A DNA stretch of 64,000 nt. It comes from Thereva unica (lineage: Eukaryota > Arthropoda > Insecta > Diptera > Therevidae). Below are positions 22,298 to 31,268 of this stretch, one piece after another. The stretch is from assembly GCA_949987705.1 (NCBI GenBank), contig OX465281.1:97992326-98056325 (forward strand), in the 5' to 3' direction. The notes below the pieces were generated by a model. That model saw nothing but the letters and a program-made list of their open reading frames with translations, was not told the origin of the DNA and made no database searches. Every line of letters starts with the position of its first letter. Position 1 is the stretch's first letter. The position numbers and the translations under genes were made by a program.

Positions 22298-22610
22298 AAT
22301 AATTATTAGATAAAAAACTTTTTAATATAACACGTTTTTATAACGATTTAAAAAGTATAAAATAATGGCACTAGCCCCATACAGATTTAGAACCTCAAAC
22401 ATATTTCTAACACCATACAGATAGTCCTGAAAATTTGTGATTGTGAATTTGTAATAGCTACGAAAATATATGTAAAATTTTAAACGAAAAAACGTGGGGC
22501 GTATGCTATAGACAATAGCAGTAAGGAGTGTAGAGTAGCTGGGTTGGGAAATCATTCGCATCAATCATATACGTGTTATATTAAAAAGTTTTTTTTATCT
22601 AATAATTATT
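22298..22610. mobile_element. MITE-like inverted-repeat element, 313 bp
   Basis: The left end AATAATTATTAGATAAAAAA, CTTTTTAATATAACACGT matches the inverted right end (ACGTGTTATATTAAAAAG then a CTAATAATTATT end) over about 40 bp. No coding content is credible; the 80-aa minus ORF inside spans the inverted repeat and is not supported. A target duplication was not resolved because its right end coincides with the LINE junction. Confidence 0.65.
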
Positions 22611-23475
22611 TATAAATGACCTACTTTCAGTCCCCTCCAACCGTCTTCTCAGCTTCGCTGACGACGGTACTCTACGTTACTCGTACAGCTTCGATACAAG
22701 ACAGACTCATGCCAGATCCTGTCTTGATGATCGCGAACTAATGTCCAACTCTATTAATAACCACATTGAACTCATTCTAGAGTGGGGAAAGAAGAATCGT
22801 GTTGAATTCAACTCCGACGAAACCTAGTACTGTCTCATTTCAAAGAAAAAGATCAACAGCTCTCCATCCTTGAAAGTGGACAAAGTTGAACCAACGGCCG
22901 ATCTCTCCCTACACATCTTAGGCGTGACTTTAGCCAAAGACTTGCGAAGAAATGATCACATATTCCAAATCGCCAAACAACGATCTCAGTGCTTGGGATT
23001 TCTTAAGAGGTGCAAGTTCCTCCTCCAGCCATCGGCCCGTGCTGTTATTTATAAATCCTACATTCGGCCTCTTCTCGAATTTAACTTCCTCGTTTGGGGC
23101 GGCGCCCCAATAACCACCTTGGCATGGTTAGATGCTCCACCATCGGTCCCTTGAGCCACCGTAGGAATGTAGCAGCGCTGACAAAATTGTATCGCTACTA
23201 TCATAGTGACTGTTCCTCCGAGTTAAACGCTCTCCTGTCTCCACGGCAATCTTATACCTGCAACACCAGATTAGCCCAGTCGTCTCATTCCCTTCACCTG
23301 CAACTACTCCTTTCACGCACTCAACAAGATATGAATTCGTTTGTTAATAGAACAACTCGACTGTGGAATAACCTCTCTCAGTCAGTATTTCCGAGCTCCT
23401 ACAACATCCAAGAGTTCAAACGCAGGGTTCATCACCACCTTCTTCAATACCCCCCCGTACCTTTTAACCCTTAAC
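22611..23475 (+). pseudogene. LINE-A reverse transcriptase C-terminal part
   Basis: The frame resumes with LLSFADDG-type sequence (catalytic FADDGTLRY near 22655-22680) and a short open run SLKVDKVEPTADLSLHILGV. It goes on to the conserved thumb/C-terminal stretch RCKFLLQPSARAVIYKSYIR, PLLEFNFLVWGG, then LSHRRNVAALTKLYRYYHSD and NRTTRLWNNLSQSVFPSSYN. At least two frameshifts and one stop (about 22827) break it. The end at 23475 (FNP stop) is the natural C-terminus, followed by about 130 bp of 3' UTR and the A-tail. Confidence 0.85.
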
Positions 23476-23604
23476 CTATACCCCCCCTCATCCCTCCGCC
23501 GTACTAAGCTTACTGCTAGACATTGCACCATGACGTGACAAATGACATGACGGACTAGTAGTACAAAGGGTGACTCCTGAGCTTAGCACTCCCACATAAA
23601 AAAA

Positions 23605-24403
23605 ACATCCAGAAGATCGGCGTTATCAGAAAATAGTGTGGAGGCTATCAACCGGGGCAAACATTCAAGAATACATGTTTACCACAGTGACTTATGGAAC
23701 ATCATGTGCACCTTTTCTAGCACTGAGAATTATGTCGAGATGAAGGACTATCACACCCACTCGGATCACAATTATTACAAAACAATGTTTACGTGGACGA
23801 TCTATTGGGTTCTTCAAAATCTATCAACGAAGTGATTAGGTACAAGGATGACTTAGTGTCACTGCTCAATAAGGCACACTTTGAATTACATAAATGGTCA
23901 TCAAACTCTATTGATGTTCTACACGAACCATATCCAAAAATCTTGTGAGCTGCGAAGAAAAATTAACTATTGACGACACCCTCACTATCAAAACCGTCGG
24001 CTTAATATGTCGACTATCAAAAGATGCTTTTTCATTCAAAGTTTATATTGAGCACAATCGTGTTCCTACAAAACGTCAAGTGCTGTCGATTATAAGTCGA
24101 ATTTACGATCCACTAGCACTTTTAGCCCCCTACACCGTCATCGCTAAATGCATCATGCAGGAACTATGGATAGCTGGAATCTCGTGGGATGATCCACTAC
24201 CGGAATCTTTGGAAACGAAATGGAAAAGTGTGCTCTCGCAACTCCAACAGTTGGCCCTAATTGAAATTCCTAGATGGATTGGCACCTCAAGGTCCACTCA
24301 TCTTGAAATTCACGGGTTTTGCGACGCTTCGGAACGCGCCTATGCAGCTGTTATTTATGCACGCGTCGCTATGGATAACACCGTACAACAAATCGTGACT
24401 TGA
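23605..24403 (+). pseudogene. Pao-2 RT palm and RNase H
   Basis: Directly after the LINE, Pao-2 resumes with HPEDRRYQKIVWR, YMFTTVTYGTSCAPFLALRI and, after small indels, YVDDLLGSSKS (catalytic YVDD near 23790-23800). The frame 23945-24403 covers the connection (SIISRIYDPLALLAP, WDDPLP) and the start of RNase H (HGFCDASERAYAAVIYARV). It ends in a stop where Pao homology is lost. The rest of RNase H and most of the integrase are gone. Confidence 0.85.
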
Positions 24404-24660
24404 AAAAAGTCCATTCTTCGTCGTTTGCATTTTTTTTCAGCTCCCATTTTTTCTGATTCTAATGGTTTTTTTCTTTTTTTCGTACCACGCTCAGGTTTTT
24501 TGTTATTAACAAAAAATGTTTTTGAATTTTATTTGATATAATCGAATATTTATTTTTATGAATATTTCTAAAAATTTACGCTGAATGCGAATATGCAAAC
24601 GAAATTTTTTTTTTAAACATTAGAAGTTGAAAATACTATTTTTCTATTTATTATCTTCCA
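24404..24660. other. AT-rich filler replacing Pao-2 integrase; no gene
   Basis: About 255 bp with T-rich runs and no homology I can recognise, lying between the RNase H break and the integrase tail. It could be a small unclassified insertion or decayed sequence within a larger deletion. No inverted repeats or target duplication were found. Confidence 0.5.
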
Positions 24661-24820
24661 GCAGGAGCCTGAGCCTTAGGACGTGTGATCAAAACAAATC
24701 CTGGTAAGGATCAGTTGGTCCGGGTTGCAACCATCAAGACGAAGAATGGAATCATTCAACGCCCAATAGGGAAATTGGCGCTTCTACTCCCAAATTCCAG
24801 GACCTTTCAAGGTGGGCGGA
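24661..24820 (+). pseudogene. Pao-2 integrase C-terminal tail
   Basis: The frame reads GRVIKTNPGKDQLVRVATIK, TKNGIIQRPIGKLALLLPNS, the conserved C-terminal tail of Pao/BEL integrases (family pattern LGR(V/I)-x5-PG-x3-VRVA followed by RP-x2-KL-x-LLP). The catalytic core is missing. Its presence marks the 3' end of Pao-2 pol and predicts the 3' LTR right after it. Confidence 0.75.
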
Positions 24821-25080
24821 ATATGCTAAAGATCAATCCTAGCAGCCCTTCTTACTGTGCGAGCAGTAGAAACTCTACAGTAAAAGTGGTTGTTGGGGAC
24901 CTTTTCGCTTGTTGCGTTTTTGGTTTTCCGTCATCAACAAAAGAAAATCGGATTTATATATTTTAGTTTTTCTATGAGATTGGAAGAAATAAAACATTTT
25001 TAAATTAGTCCTCGTGCTGTTTGATTTTTTTAAAAGGCAAATATTCTACAAAAATTGGCAAATATTCTACAAACAGCTGC
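24821..25080 (+). repeat. Candidate Pao-2 3' LTR remnant
   Basis: By position, this follows the integrase tail. It contains a plus-strand AATAAA (about 24989) and a short tandem duplication (GGCAAATATTCTACAAA near 25036 and 25057) just before LINE-B starts. The matching 5' LTR is missing, so the assignment is by position only. Confidence 0.35.
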
Positions 25081-25084
25081 TACA

Positions 25085-25641
25085 TTCCTACGGTGGCTCA
25101 TCTAACCATGCCAAGGTGGTTATTGGAGCGCCGCCCCAAATGAGGGAGTTATATTCGAGAAGAGGCCGAATGTAGGATTTATAGATAACAGCACGGCCGA
25201 TGTCTGGAGGAGGAACTTGCACCTTTTAAGAAATCCCAAGCACTGGGATCCTTGCTTGGCGATTTGGAAAATGTGGTCATTTCATCGCAAGTCTTTGGCT
25301 ATGTCAAAGATGTGTAGGGAGAGATCGGCCGTTAGTTCAACTTTGCCCTCTCTCAAGGATGGAGAGCTGTTGAAATAAGACAGTACTTGGTTTTGGTGGG
25401 GTTGAATTCAACACGATTCTTGCTTCCCCACTCTAGAATGAGTGCAATGTCATTATTAATAGAGTTGAACATTAGTTCACGATCATCAAGACAGGATCTG
25501 GCATGAGTCTGTCTTGTATCGAAGCTGTACGAGTAACGTAGAGTACCGTTGTCAGCGAAGCTGAGAAGTGGGTTGGAGGGGACTGAAAGTAGGTCATTTA
25601 TAAAAATGAGAAATAGGGCCGGTGATAAAATTGATCCCTGG
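25085..25641 (-). pseudogene. LINE-B RT C-terminal fragment
   Basis: Minus-strand sequence includes PQGSILSPALFLIFINDLLS, LLSFADNGTLRYSYSFDTRQ (the second catalytic Asp of the usual FADDG reads N here) and LILEWGSKNRVEFNPTKTKY. It continues past a frame break to the RPLLE-type end near 25130 and a small deletion at 25105. The ORF drawn to 25706 starts inside the Gypsy LTR, so its first residues are not LINE sequence. Confidence 0.85.
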
Positions 25642-25646
25642 GGGAC

Positions 25647-25891
25647 TAAAAAGTATTGCTGGGTAACTTTAAATAAAACACTGCGGGGTATAATTAAGAA
25701 GAACAAATTTAATGCTAACGTTACAAATTCTAAAACGAGACTGGCTTTTATTCTTCATCGTTGATAAAAACCTAAAATTCAACGGTACTTAATACAATGA
25801 TAATTCCGCAATCCATACAAGCAAAGTGAACAATTCATATGATTACTTGTAAGGAGTTACCAGATTTATAGTTACTTATTTATACATAACA
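25647..25891 (-). repeat. Gypsy 3' LTR
   Basis: 245 bp, reading TGTTATG...ACTTTTTA on the minus strand. It differs from the other LTR at one position (AACAAATTTAATGC here, AACAACTTTAATGC there). It is flanked outside by GGGAC and inside by the purine run GGCCGGAGGAG on the minus strand. Confidence 0.95.
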
Positions 25892-25902
25892 CTCCTCCGG
25901 CC
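25892..25902 (-). promoter_or_regulatory. Gypsy polypurine tract
   Basis: On the minus strand GGCCGGAGGAG lies directly upstream of the 3' LTR start TGTTATG, overlapping the end of the pol frame. This is the standard plus-strand DNA primer site. Confidence 0.8.
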
Positions 25903-28900
25903 TTAGATGAAGTTAACGTTCTTATTACGAATCCTTTCTGAACGTCTTAGCGGTGTGCACAATTCGACTGGAGTTTCTGGCATGGTTTGGCACGTGGGTG
26001 ATTGTGTAGTTGCAGATGCTGTATTCTCAACATCTTCACTTGATTGACTTAATGTAAATCCAGCATCGTTATCTGCACTCTCGTCTACGTCTGTTGATTC
26101 AGGATCTCTAGAGCGAAGTTGATCAAGATGCCTTCTTAACGTATTTCCTTCCTCGGTCGTTACAGTATAAGAAATGGGTCCAGTTTGATGTGACACTGTA
26201 GCCGGAATCCACAGAGGGCCATTCGAATAATTTCGTACCCACACTGGTTCATCAACTTGAAGTGCCTTTGTACCCTTAATAAACTGATTCTTTTTTGTCG
26301 AGCGTAGTGGCTTGTTGTCGGGGTGTAACTTGTCGAAATAAGTCATGAGGCGTCTTTTACTAAGCAATTCGGCTGGAGATTTATTTGTAGTGGTCGATGG
26401 TGTTATATGCTGGTTTAAGAGGAACCTGGCCAAACGTAATTGCATACTGCCTGAAGTATTTCGCTTTAAATATTCTTTTGTAGTGCGTACCATCCTTTCT
26501 GCCTGGCCGTTGCTTGAAGGATGAAATGGTGCTGTTAATATATGTGAAATTAAATTACCTTTACAGAACTGGCTAAATTCGTCTGAAGTAAACGCTGATC
26601 CGTTATCGGACACGATAGTATCTGGCAAGCCATGAGTTGCAAACAACGAGCGTAGGACACTGATTGCGCAAGCTGCACTAGTGGAGGATACGATTTGTAC
26701 TTCAAGCCATTTGGAGAAAGAGTCAACAGCTATAAAAAAAATCTTTCCTTGAAAAGGACCCGCAAAATCTATGTGGAGTCTTGACCATGGCCTCGATGTC
26801 TCCTCCCATGGATGAACTGTTGTTTGCGCTTTGTTAGGTCTGGTTTCTTGACAAGTGGCACATTTTTTAAGTAATGCCTCGATATCGGAATCCATCTTAG
26901 GCCACCATAAGTAACTTCGGGCAAGACCCTTCATTCGCACTATACCTGGATGTCCGGCATGCAATATTTGCAGTAAGTCCTTTTTTGCGGCTTCTGGAAC
27001 TATTATACGATCGCCATAGAGAAGACAATCTTTATTAATTGAAATTTCATCTCTATGTTGGTAAAAAGGTTTGAACTCGTCGTCTATCTTGGTCATAGGC
27101 CATCCCCTTACGGCCCATTGTAAAACACGTTTGAGGATTTTGTCCTTTAATGTCATCTTAGCAATATCACTGGATTGTAGTATGTTTGCGCCACTTTCCT
27201 GGATCATATATATTAAGGCCTCACCGTTGTCTTCTTGTGGATTCGGTAGGCGGCTGAGTGCGTCTGAATTAGCATTTTTATTACCTGCTCTATGTAGCAT
27301 CGTGAAATTATAACCATTAAGGAAAATACTCCAACGTAACATCCTTGGAGAAAGAATATTTGGTGTAGGTTTATTCTGCGTAAATAATCCTAGTAATGGT
27401 CTATGGTCTGTCACTATTATGAATTCTCTTCCGTAAAGGAAATTGTGACATTTTTTAACACCAGCAATAATAGCTAAAGCCTCCTTATCTATCTGCGCAT
27501 AGTTTCTTTCAGTAGCTGTCAATGTCCGAGAATAAAAAGAAACTGGACGTTCACTACCATCTGGCAAACGATGCGACAAAACTACTCCTATTCCATAAGG
27601 GGATGCATCACAAACTAGTAAAAGTGGTAAATTATTATCGTAGTGAACTAAAACATTTTCGCTGGTAATTAAATCTTTAAGTTTATTGAATGCAATTTCA
27701 TGCTTTGAAGTCCAACTCCATTTAGCATTTTTATCAAGAAGTCTATGAAGTGATTCGGCCACCGAAGCTTTTCCTTTTAGAAATGAATGATAAAAATTTA
27801 TGAGTCCGAGGAATGCTTGCAATTGCTTCTTATTTGTTGGCGTAGGCGTATTTTTGATAGTCTTAACTTTCTCATCACATGGCCGGATACCTCTTGAGTC
27901 AATAATATAACCCAAAAAGGGAACCGAAGAAAGTCCGAAATGGCATTTATCACGGCGTAATCGTAACCCAGCTTTACTCAATCTTTGGAATATTTCCTCT
28001 AATGTCTTCAATAAATCCTCTGAACTTGAACTAATGATAATGATGTCATCGTAATATATTACTACTCCGTTTATTCCTTGTAATAGATCTTCAATTCGCA
28101 TCTGGAAAATTCCAGGTGCAGCAGAAATCCCGAATGGAAGTCTTTTGACTCGAAATGCGCCTTTATGCGTCGTAATAGTTAAAACGTTTGCGGTGTTTTC
28201 ATCGACAGGTAGTTGCTGATAGGCCTGCGCTAAATCAATTTTTGCAAATATATTGCCTTTAGGAATTGCAGCTAAGATGTCACTAACTGAAGGCGTGCGG
28301 TAACAATGTGGGGGAAGTGCTTTGTTTACAGTGCATTTGTAATCGCCACAAATGCGTACTGATCCATCAGGTTTAGTTATAGGCACAATTGGGGTTAACC
28401 ACTCACTATATTCTGTTGGCTCTAAAATGCCTTGTTTCATTAATTTTTCTAATTCGGCCTCAACTTGTTTTCGTTGTGCATATGGTACTTTTCTTGCAGA
28501 TAATCGAATTGGTTTGATCGCTGGATCTAAATTTAATTTAATTTTTTCCCCGACGTACGCACCTAATTCCTCAGAAAACAATTTTCCAAATTTGTTTAGC
28601 AATTCATCAATCGGAGCACTTATATTATGTACACCTCTCACGGTAATTCCAAGATGATCAAACCAGTTGCATCCCAATACATTTGCTTTATTACCCTGCG
28701 TGATATATAACGGCAGTTTTCTAATTGTTTTGTTGTTATAGAAAATATTCACCTTGGTCGAGCCTAAAATTGGAATTGGATTATTGTTATAATCGAAAAG
28801 ACTCAAACCTGACTCTAGTATGTCTGGTAGTTTGTGACCCCAAATGTTTTTTGCAATTGTTTCTGACATAAGCGTGTAATTGGAGCCAGAATCTACTTCA

Positions 28901-29853
28901 AAATCACATTGTTGCCCATTTATTATTATGGTGGCTGTTTTCTTCAAGCTGTTTACTTTTTGAATTAGATTAATTTGTTTTTTTCGTGGCATCTTTTTAT
29001 TAAAATCTCCGTAATTTCTGGTTATTTTTGACGTACAAACTCTCATTATATGACCTATACGACCGCACTTAATACACTTAGCAGTACGAAATGGACAAAC
29101 TGCTCTGTTATGATAGTTACCACATCCATGACAGCTAGCCATCTTTTCACTTGTATTAGAATTGGTATTCATATTGCCTCGAGGTTGCCTTGGTATACGT
29201 GTATTTGTTGAATGTACATTTGTTGGTGCTGTACTCCCTCTTATAAGTAGTTGATTTTTTGCAGCAGCTTCAGCAGCGATGGCTCTTTCTTGCACTATTA
29301 TCAGTGTTAGTGACCTTTCAGCTAAGAGTGATTGTTGTAAATGTGTGTTTCTTAAACCACACACAAGTCTGTCGCGCAGCATTCGGTCGATAAAGGCGCC
29401 ATCAAAATTACAATCGATGATGAGATGTCGAAGTTCCGCAATGTATTCAGCAACTGTTTCAGTTGGTCCTTGATCCCTTTTAAAAAACTTGAAAAATGCT
29501 GCAATTTCAGATGGAGTTGGAGTAAAATGCTTGGTTAACTCATCAATTATGGCATTGTACTTTACTGATTCTATTTTTTTCGGTGATATTAGAGATTCAA
29601 CTAGCTCGAAACATTGAGCTCCACTGATTGTAAGGAATGTGGCCTTTTGTATATTCTCATCAGTTATGCCGTTAGCTACTAAATACATTTGAAAACGTTT
29701 TTTATACGAACCCCATCCTGATGGATTTGTAATGTCGAACGCCTCTATTGCTCCGATCGCTGCCATTACTATACTTTTAGAATCAGCCCCTGTTGTATCC
29801 TCTTGAGTCTCAATTTTAATTCCGTTAGCCTCAACGTTCTCTTCCCCTAACAT
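25903..29853 (-). CDS. Gypsy gag-pol polyprotein, 1316 aa, intact
   Basis: Single open frame. Gag covers residues 1-240 (GWGSYKKRF, helical capsid-like), with a zinc knuckle at 257-273 (CIKCGRIGHIMRVC, CCHC) after an atypical Cys cluster (CHGCGNYHNRAVC). Protease DSGS is at 321-324. RT has SVRICGDYKCTVNKA and FAKIDLAQAYQQL (motif A, Asp540), with the catalytic box YYDD at 600-603. RNase H is around 745-870 (CDASPYGIGVVLS, TDHRPL, SDALSR). Integrase has HHCC H965/H969/C998/C1001 and catalytic D1029, D1083 and E1119. Gag and pol are fused in one frame with no slippage. This layout and the motif wording resemble Mag-clade Gypsy elements. It encodes every function needed for retrotransposition except envelope. 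The plus-strand ORFs within it are shadows. Confidence 0.95.
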   Translation of the reverse strand: MLGEENVEANGIKIETQEDTTGADSKSIVMAAIGAIEAFDITNPSGWGSYKKRFQMYLVANGITDENIQKATFLTISGAQCFELVESLISPKKIESVKYNAIIDELTKHFTPTPSEIAAFFKFFKRDQGPTETVAEYIAELRHLIIDCNFDGAFIDRMLRDRLVCGLRNTHLQQSLLAERSLTLIIVQERAIAAEAAAKNQLLIRGSTAPTNVHSTNTRIPRQPRGNMNTNSNTSEKMASCHGCGNYHNRAVCPFRTAKCIKCGRIGHIMRVCTSKITRNYGDFNKKMPRKKQINLIQKVNSLKKTATIIINGQQCDFEVDSGSNYTLMSETIAKNIWGHKLPDILESGLSLFDYNNNPIPILGSTKVNIFYNNKTIRKLPLYITQGNKANVLGCNWFDHLGITVRGVHNISAPIDELLNKFGKLFSEELGAYVGEKIKLNLDPAIKPIRLSARKVPYAQRKQVEAELEKLMKQGILEPTEYSEWLTPIVPITKPDGSVRICGDYKCTVNKALPPHCYRTPSVSDILAAIPKGNIFAKIDLAQAYQQLPVDENTANVLTITTHKGAFRVKRLPFGISAAPGIFQMRIEDLLQGINGVVIYYDDIIIISSSSEDLLKTLEEIFQRLSKAGLRLRRDKCHFGLSSVPFLGYIIDSRGIRPCDEKVKTIKNTPTPTNKKQLQAFLGLINFYHSFLKGKASVAESLHRLLDKNAKWSWTSKHEIAFNKLKDLITSENVLVHYDNNLPLLLVCDASPYGIGVVLSHRLPDGSERPVSFYSRTLTATERNYAQIDKEALAIIAGVKKCHNFLYGREFIIVTDHRPLLGLFTQNKPTPNILSPRMLRWSIFLNGYNFTMLHRAGNKNANSDALSRLPNPQEDNGEALIYMIQESGANILQSSDIAKMTLKDKILKRVLQWAVRGWPMTKIDDEFKPFYQHRDEISINKDCLLYGDRIIVPEAAKKDLLQILHAGHPGIVRMKGLARSYLWWPKMDSDIEALLKKCATCQETRPNKAQTTVHPWEETSRPWSRLHIDFAGPFQGKIFFIAVDSFSKWLEVQIVSSTSAACAISVLRSLFATHGLPDTIVSDNGSAFTSDEFSQFCKGNLISHILTAPFHPSSNGQAERMVRTTKEYLKRNTSGSMQLRLARFLLNQHITPSTTTNKSPAELLSKRRLMTYFDKLHPDNKPLRSTKKNQFIKGTKALQVDEPVWVRNYSNGPLWIPATVSHQTGPISYTVTTEEGNTLRRHLDQLRSRDPESTDVDESADNDAGFTLSQSSEDVENTASATTQSPTCQTMPETPVELCTPLRRSERIRNKNVNFI

Positions 29854-29950
29854 GTATGAAAATTCAAAAACCTTAAGTAATTTATTTTACGCCGTCTGTT
29901 TCAATAGTAATACGAATATCTGTAATTCAATATCTCGGTGTAATCCTATT

Positions 29951-29978
29951 CTCAAAGTAATCCCATCCTCGTCGCCAG
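29951..29978 (-). promoter_or_regulatory. Gypsy primer-binding site
   Basis: On the minus strand CTGGCGACGAGGATGGGAT follows the 5' LTR directly. TGGCGAC-type sites are usual for Gypsy elements primed by a host tRNA. Confidence 0.8.
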
Positions 29979-30223
29979 TAAAAAGTATTGCTGGGTAACT
30001 TTAAATAAAACACTGCGGGGTATAATTAAGAAGAACAACTTTAATGCTAACGTTACAAATTCTAAAACGAGACTGGCTTTTATTCTTCATCGTTGATAAA
30101 AACCTAAAATTCAACGGTACTTAATACAATGATAATTCCGCAATCCATACAAGCAAAGTGAACAATTCATATGATTACTTGTAAGGAGTTACCAGATTTA
30201 TAGTTACTTATTTATACATAACA
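29979..30223 (-). repeat. Gypsy 5' LTR
   Basis: 245 bp, one mismatch to the 3' LTR. It should contain the element's promoter. Outer flank GGGAC at 30224-30228 completes the target duplication. Confidence 0.95.
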
Positions 30224-30228
30224 GGGAC

Positions 30229-31048
30229 TCCCGCAGAGATAAGGTGAGGTTCAGATTTGACGCCATCCAATACCACCTTAATTGAACGGCCGGAAAGGAA
30301 ACTCTCAATCCACTTCTGTAGAAGTGAGTCAACTCCAATAGCTTTGAGTTTAGCTAACAGGGCTGAGTACCAAACTCTATCGAAAGCCTTGGAGATACCC
30401 AGAGCAACCAGACTAGACTCACCGGATCCATGCAAACTACGGCTGAGGTGTTCTGTAAGACAGACTTAAAGATCACCAGTGGATCTTTTTCTTTCGAAAA
30501 CCGTATTGTTTGTCGTTCATAAGTTGTTTGGACTCTAGATATCCCATAAGCTTTTTGTTAATTATCGTCTCCATGGTTTTGGAGAGAATAGAAGTAATTG
30601 CTATTGGGCGGTAGTTGGAGGAAGGCTGGAGTCACCTTTTTTGGTATTGCCTGAACATGGGCAAGTTTCCAAGAGTCTGGGTAAACTCCGGAGCAGTATG
30701 ATAGGGCAAAAAGTTTGCGCAGAGGTTTAGCCAAAGGTAAGGCGCATTGTTTTAAGACGATAGGGGGTATATTATTGGGTCCAGTGGATTTGTTGGCATC
30801 GAGCTCTTTGAGGCACCTGTGCACCTCGCGAGTCCTGTAGAAAACCCTGTCCATTAAATGAGCGCTGTGTTCGAGAGGGGGGTAGCGTATCGGTTTCGAG
30901 CAAGGAAGAATTGGTGGCAAACAGAGATGCTATTAAATCGGCCTTGGATTTGCTGTATGTTATCATTTTCTTATGGAGGATGAATGAAGGAGTTGTGGAT
31001 GAAGTGAAATTCTTCTTTATGGAGCTTACCAAAGACCAGAAGTTCTTA
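30229..31048 (-). pseudogene. LINE-B reverse transcriptase, central part
   Basis: Minus-strand frames carry VSSIKKNFTSSTTPSFILHK, RCLKELDANKSTGPNNIPPI, AHVQAIPKK and, in a second frame, LVALGISKAFDRVWYSALLA (motif A region) and GRSIKVVLDGVKSEPHLISA. Several frameshifts (near 30460-30480, 30560-30620 and 30780-30880) break it. It joins 25641 across the Gypsy insertion and 37177 across the BEL insertion. Confidence 0.85.
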
Positions 31049-31053
31049 CTACA

Positions 31054-31257
31054 TGTAAAATTATATAATGAAATATTTTTATTCCTTATAATTTTAGAGA
31101 AAGAAACACGATTGTCTCTACTCTAATTTATTATTTTTAGACTACTGAAAAAACAATTACAATAAAGTTCAAAGTCAAATTGAAAATGTTCCTATGTTTA
31201 TAATTTTTTTATATTTAAAGCTAAGTGACTTTATATCTCAGTAATCACGCTGCGACA
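31054..31257 (-). repeat. BEL 3' LTR
   Basis: 204 bp, minus strand TGTCGCAGCG...ATTTTACA. One difference from the 5' LTR (TATAATTTTTTTAT here, TATAAATTTTTTAT there). Inside it a CCCCCTAG stretch near 31265 reads as the purine tract CTAGGGGGCGGAAT on the minus strand. Confidence 0.95.
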
Positions 31258-31268
31258 TATTCCGCCCC

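Larger units (their letters stand above)
16276..22610. mobile_element. 6.3-kb insert in LINE-A RT, mostly satellite
   Basis: LINE sequence breaks at CTCATTTT (about 16276) and resumes at TATAAATGACCTACTTTCAG (about 22611), exactly where the intact LINE copies are continuous. The insert opens with a unique 150-bp stretch (CTGTCTGTCTGTTTGTCCGG, then TTTGCACACAGC-type words) and continues as a tandem array to about 21760. Then come decayed monomers and AT-rich sequence (21760-22297), and it closes with a 313-bp MITE-like element. No transposase, LTR or A-tail is visible, so how the array arrived is unknown. Confidence 0.65.
14220..23604 (+). mobile_element. LINE-A: 5'-truncated non-LTR retrotransposon, plus strand, split by a satellite insert
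   Basis: The target duplication ACATCC lies at 14214-14219 and 23605-23610, the latter straight after a CCCACATAAAAAAAA tail. Endonuclease, RT and C-terminal sequence follow in order; ORF1 (gag-like) is absent, as expected for 5' truncation. A 6.3-kb insert (16276-22610) splits the RT between VPQGSIVSP and the FADDG motif. Two more copies of the family (LINE-B, LINE-C) lie in the window. APE endonuclease, no RNase H seen. Clade (Jockey/CR1-like) not settled. Confidence 0.85.
11670..25080 (+). mobile_element. Pao-2: degenerate BEL/Pao retrotransposon, plus strand
   Basis: Gag zinc knuckles, protease, RT, RNase H and the integrase tail appear in order on the plus strand in pieces: 11670-12457, 12743-13140, 13916-14213, 23605-24403 and 24661-24820. 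They are separated by a LINE 3' fragment, an inverted-repeat/Harbinger insert and LINE-A. The left part (5' LTR, gag N-terminus) is missing at the Pao-1 border. Most of the integrase is deleted and replaced by AT-rich sequence (24404-24660). This is one of the oldest layers in the nest. Confidence 0.85.
25647..30223 (-). mobile_element. Young Gypsy (Mag-type) LTR retrotransposon, apparently complete
   Basis: There are two 245-bp LTRs (25647-25891 and 29979-30223) that I read as identical except one base (A/C). GGGAC is duplicated at 25642-25646 and 30224-30228. A primer-binding site lies inside the right LTR, a polypurine tract inside the left, and one uninterrupted 1316-codon gag-pol frame runs between. 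No env. Nearly identical LTRs mean a recent insertion. It sits in LINE-B in the same orientation. Confidence 0.95.

Noticed and set aside
22322..22564. 80-aa minus-strand ORF
   Set aside because: It lies wholly inside the MITE-like inverted repeat and has no recognisable domain.
24685..24966. Complete small gene on the plus strand
   Set aside because: Only the first about 40 codons have meaning, as the Pao-2 integrase tail; the rest is LTR-like sequence.
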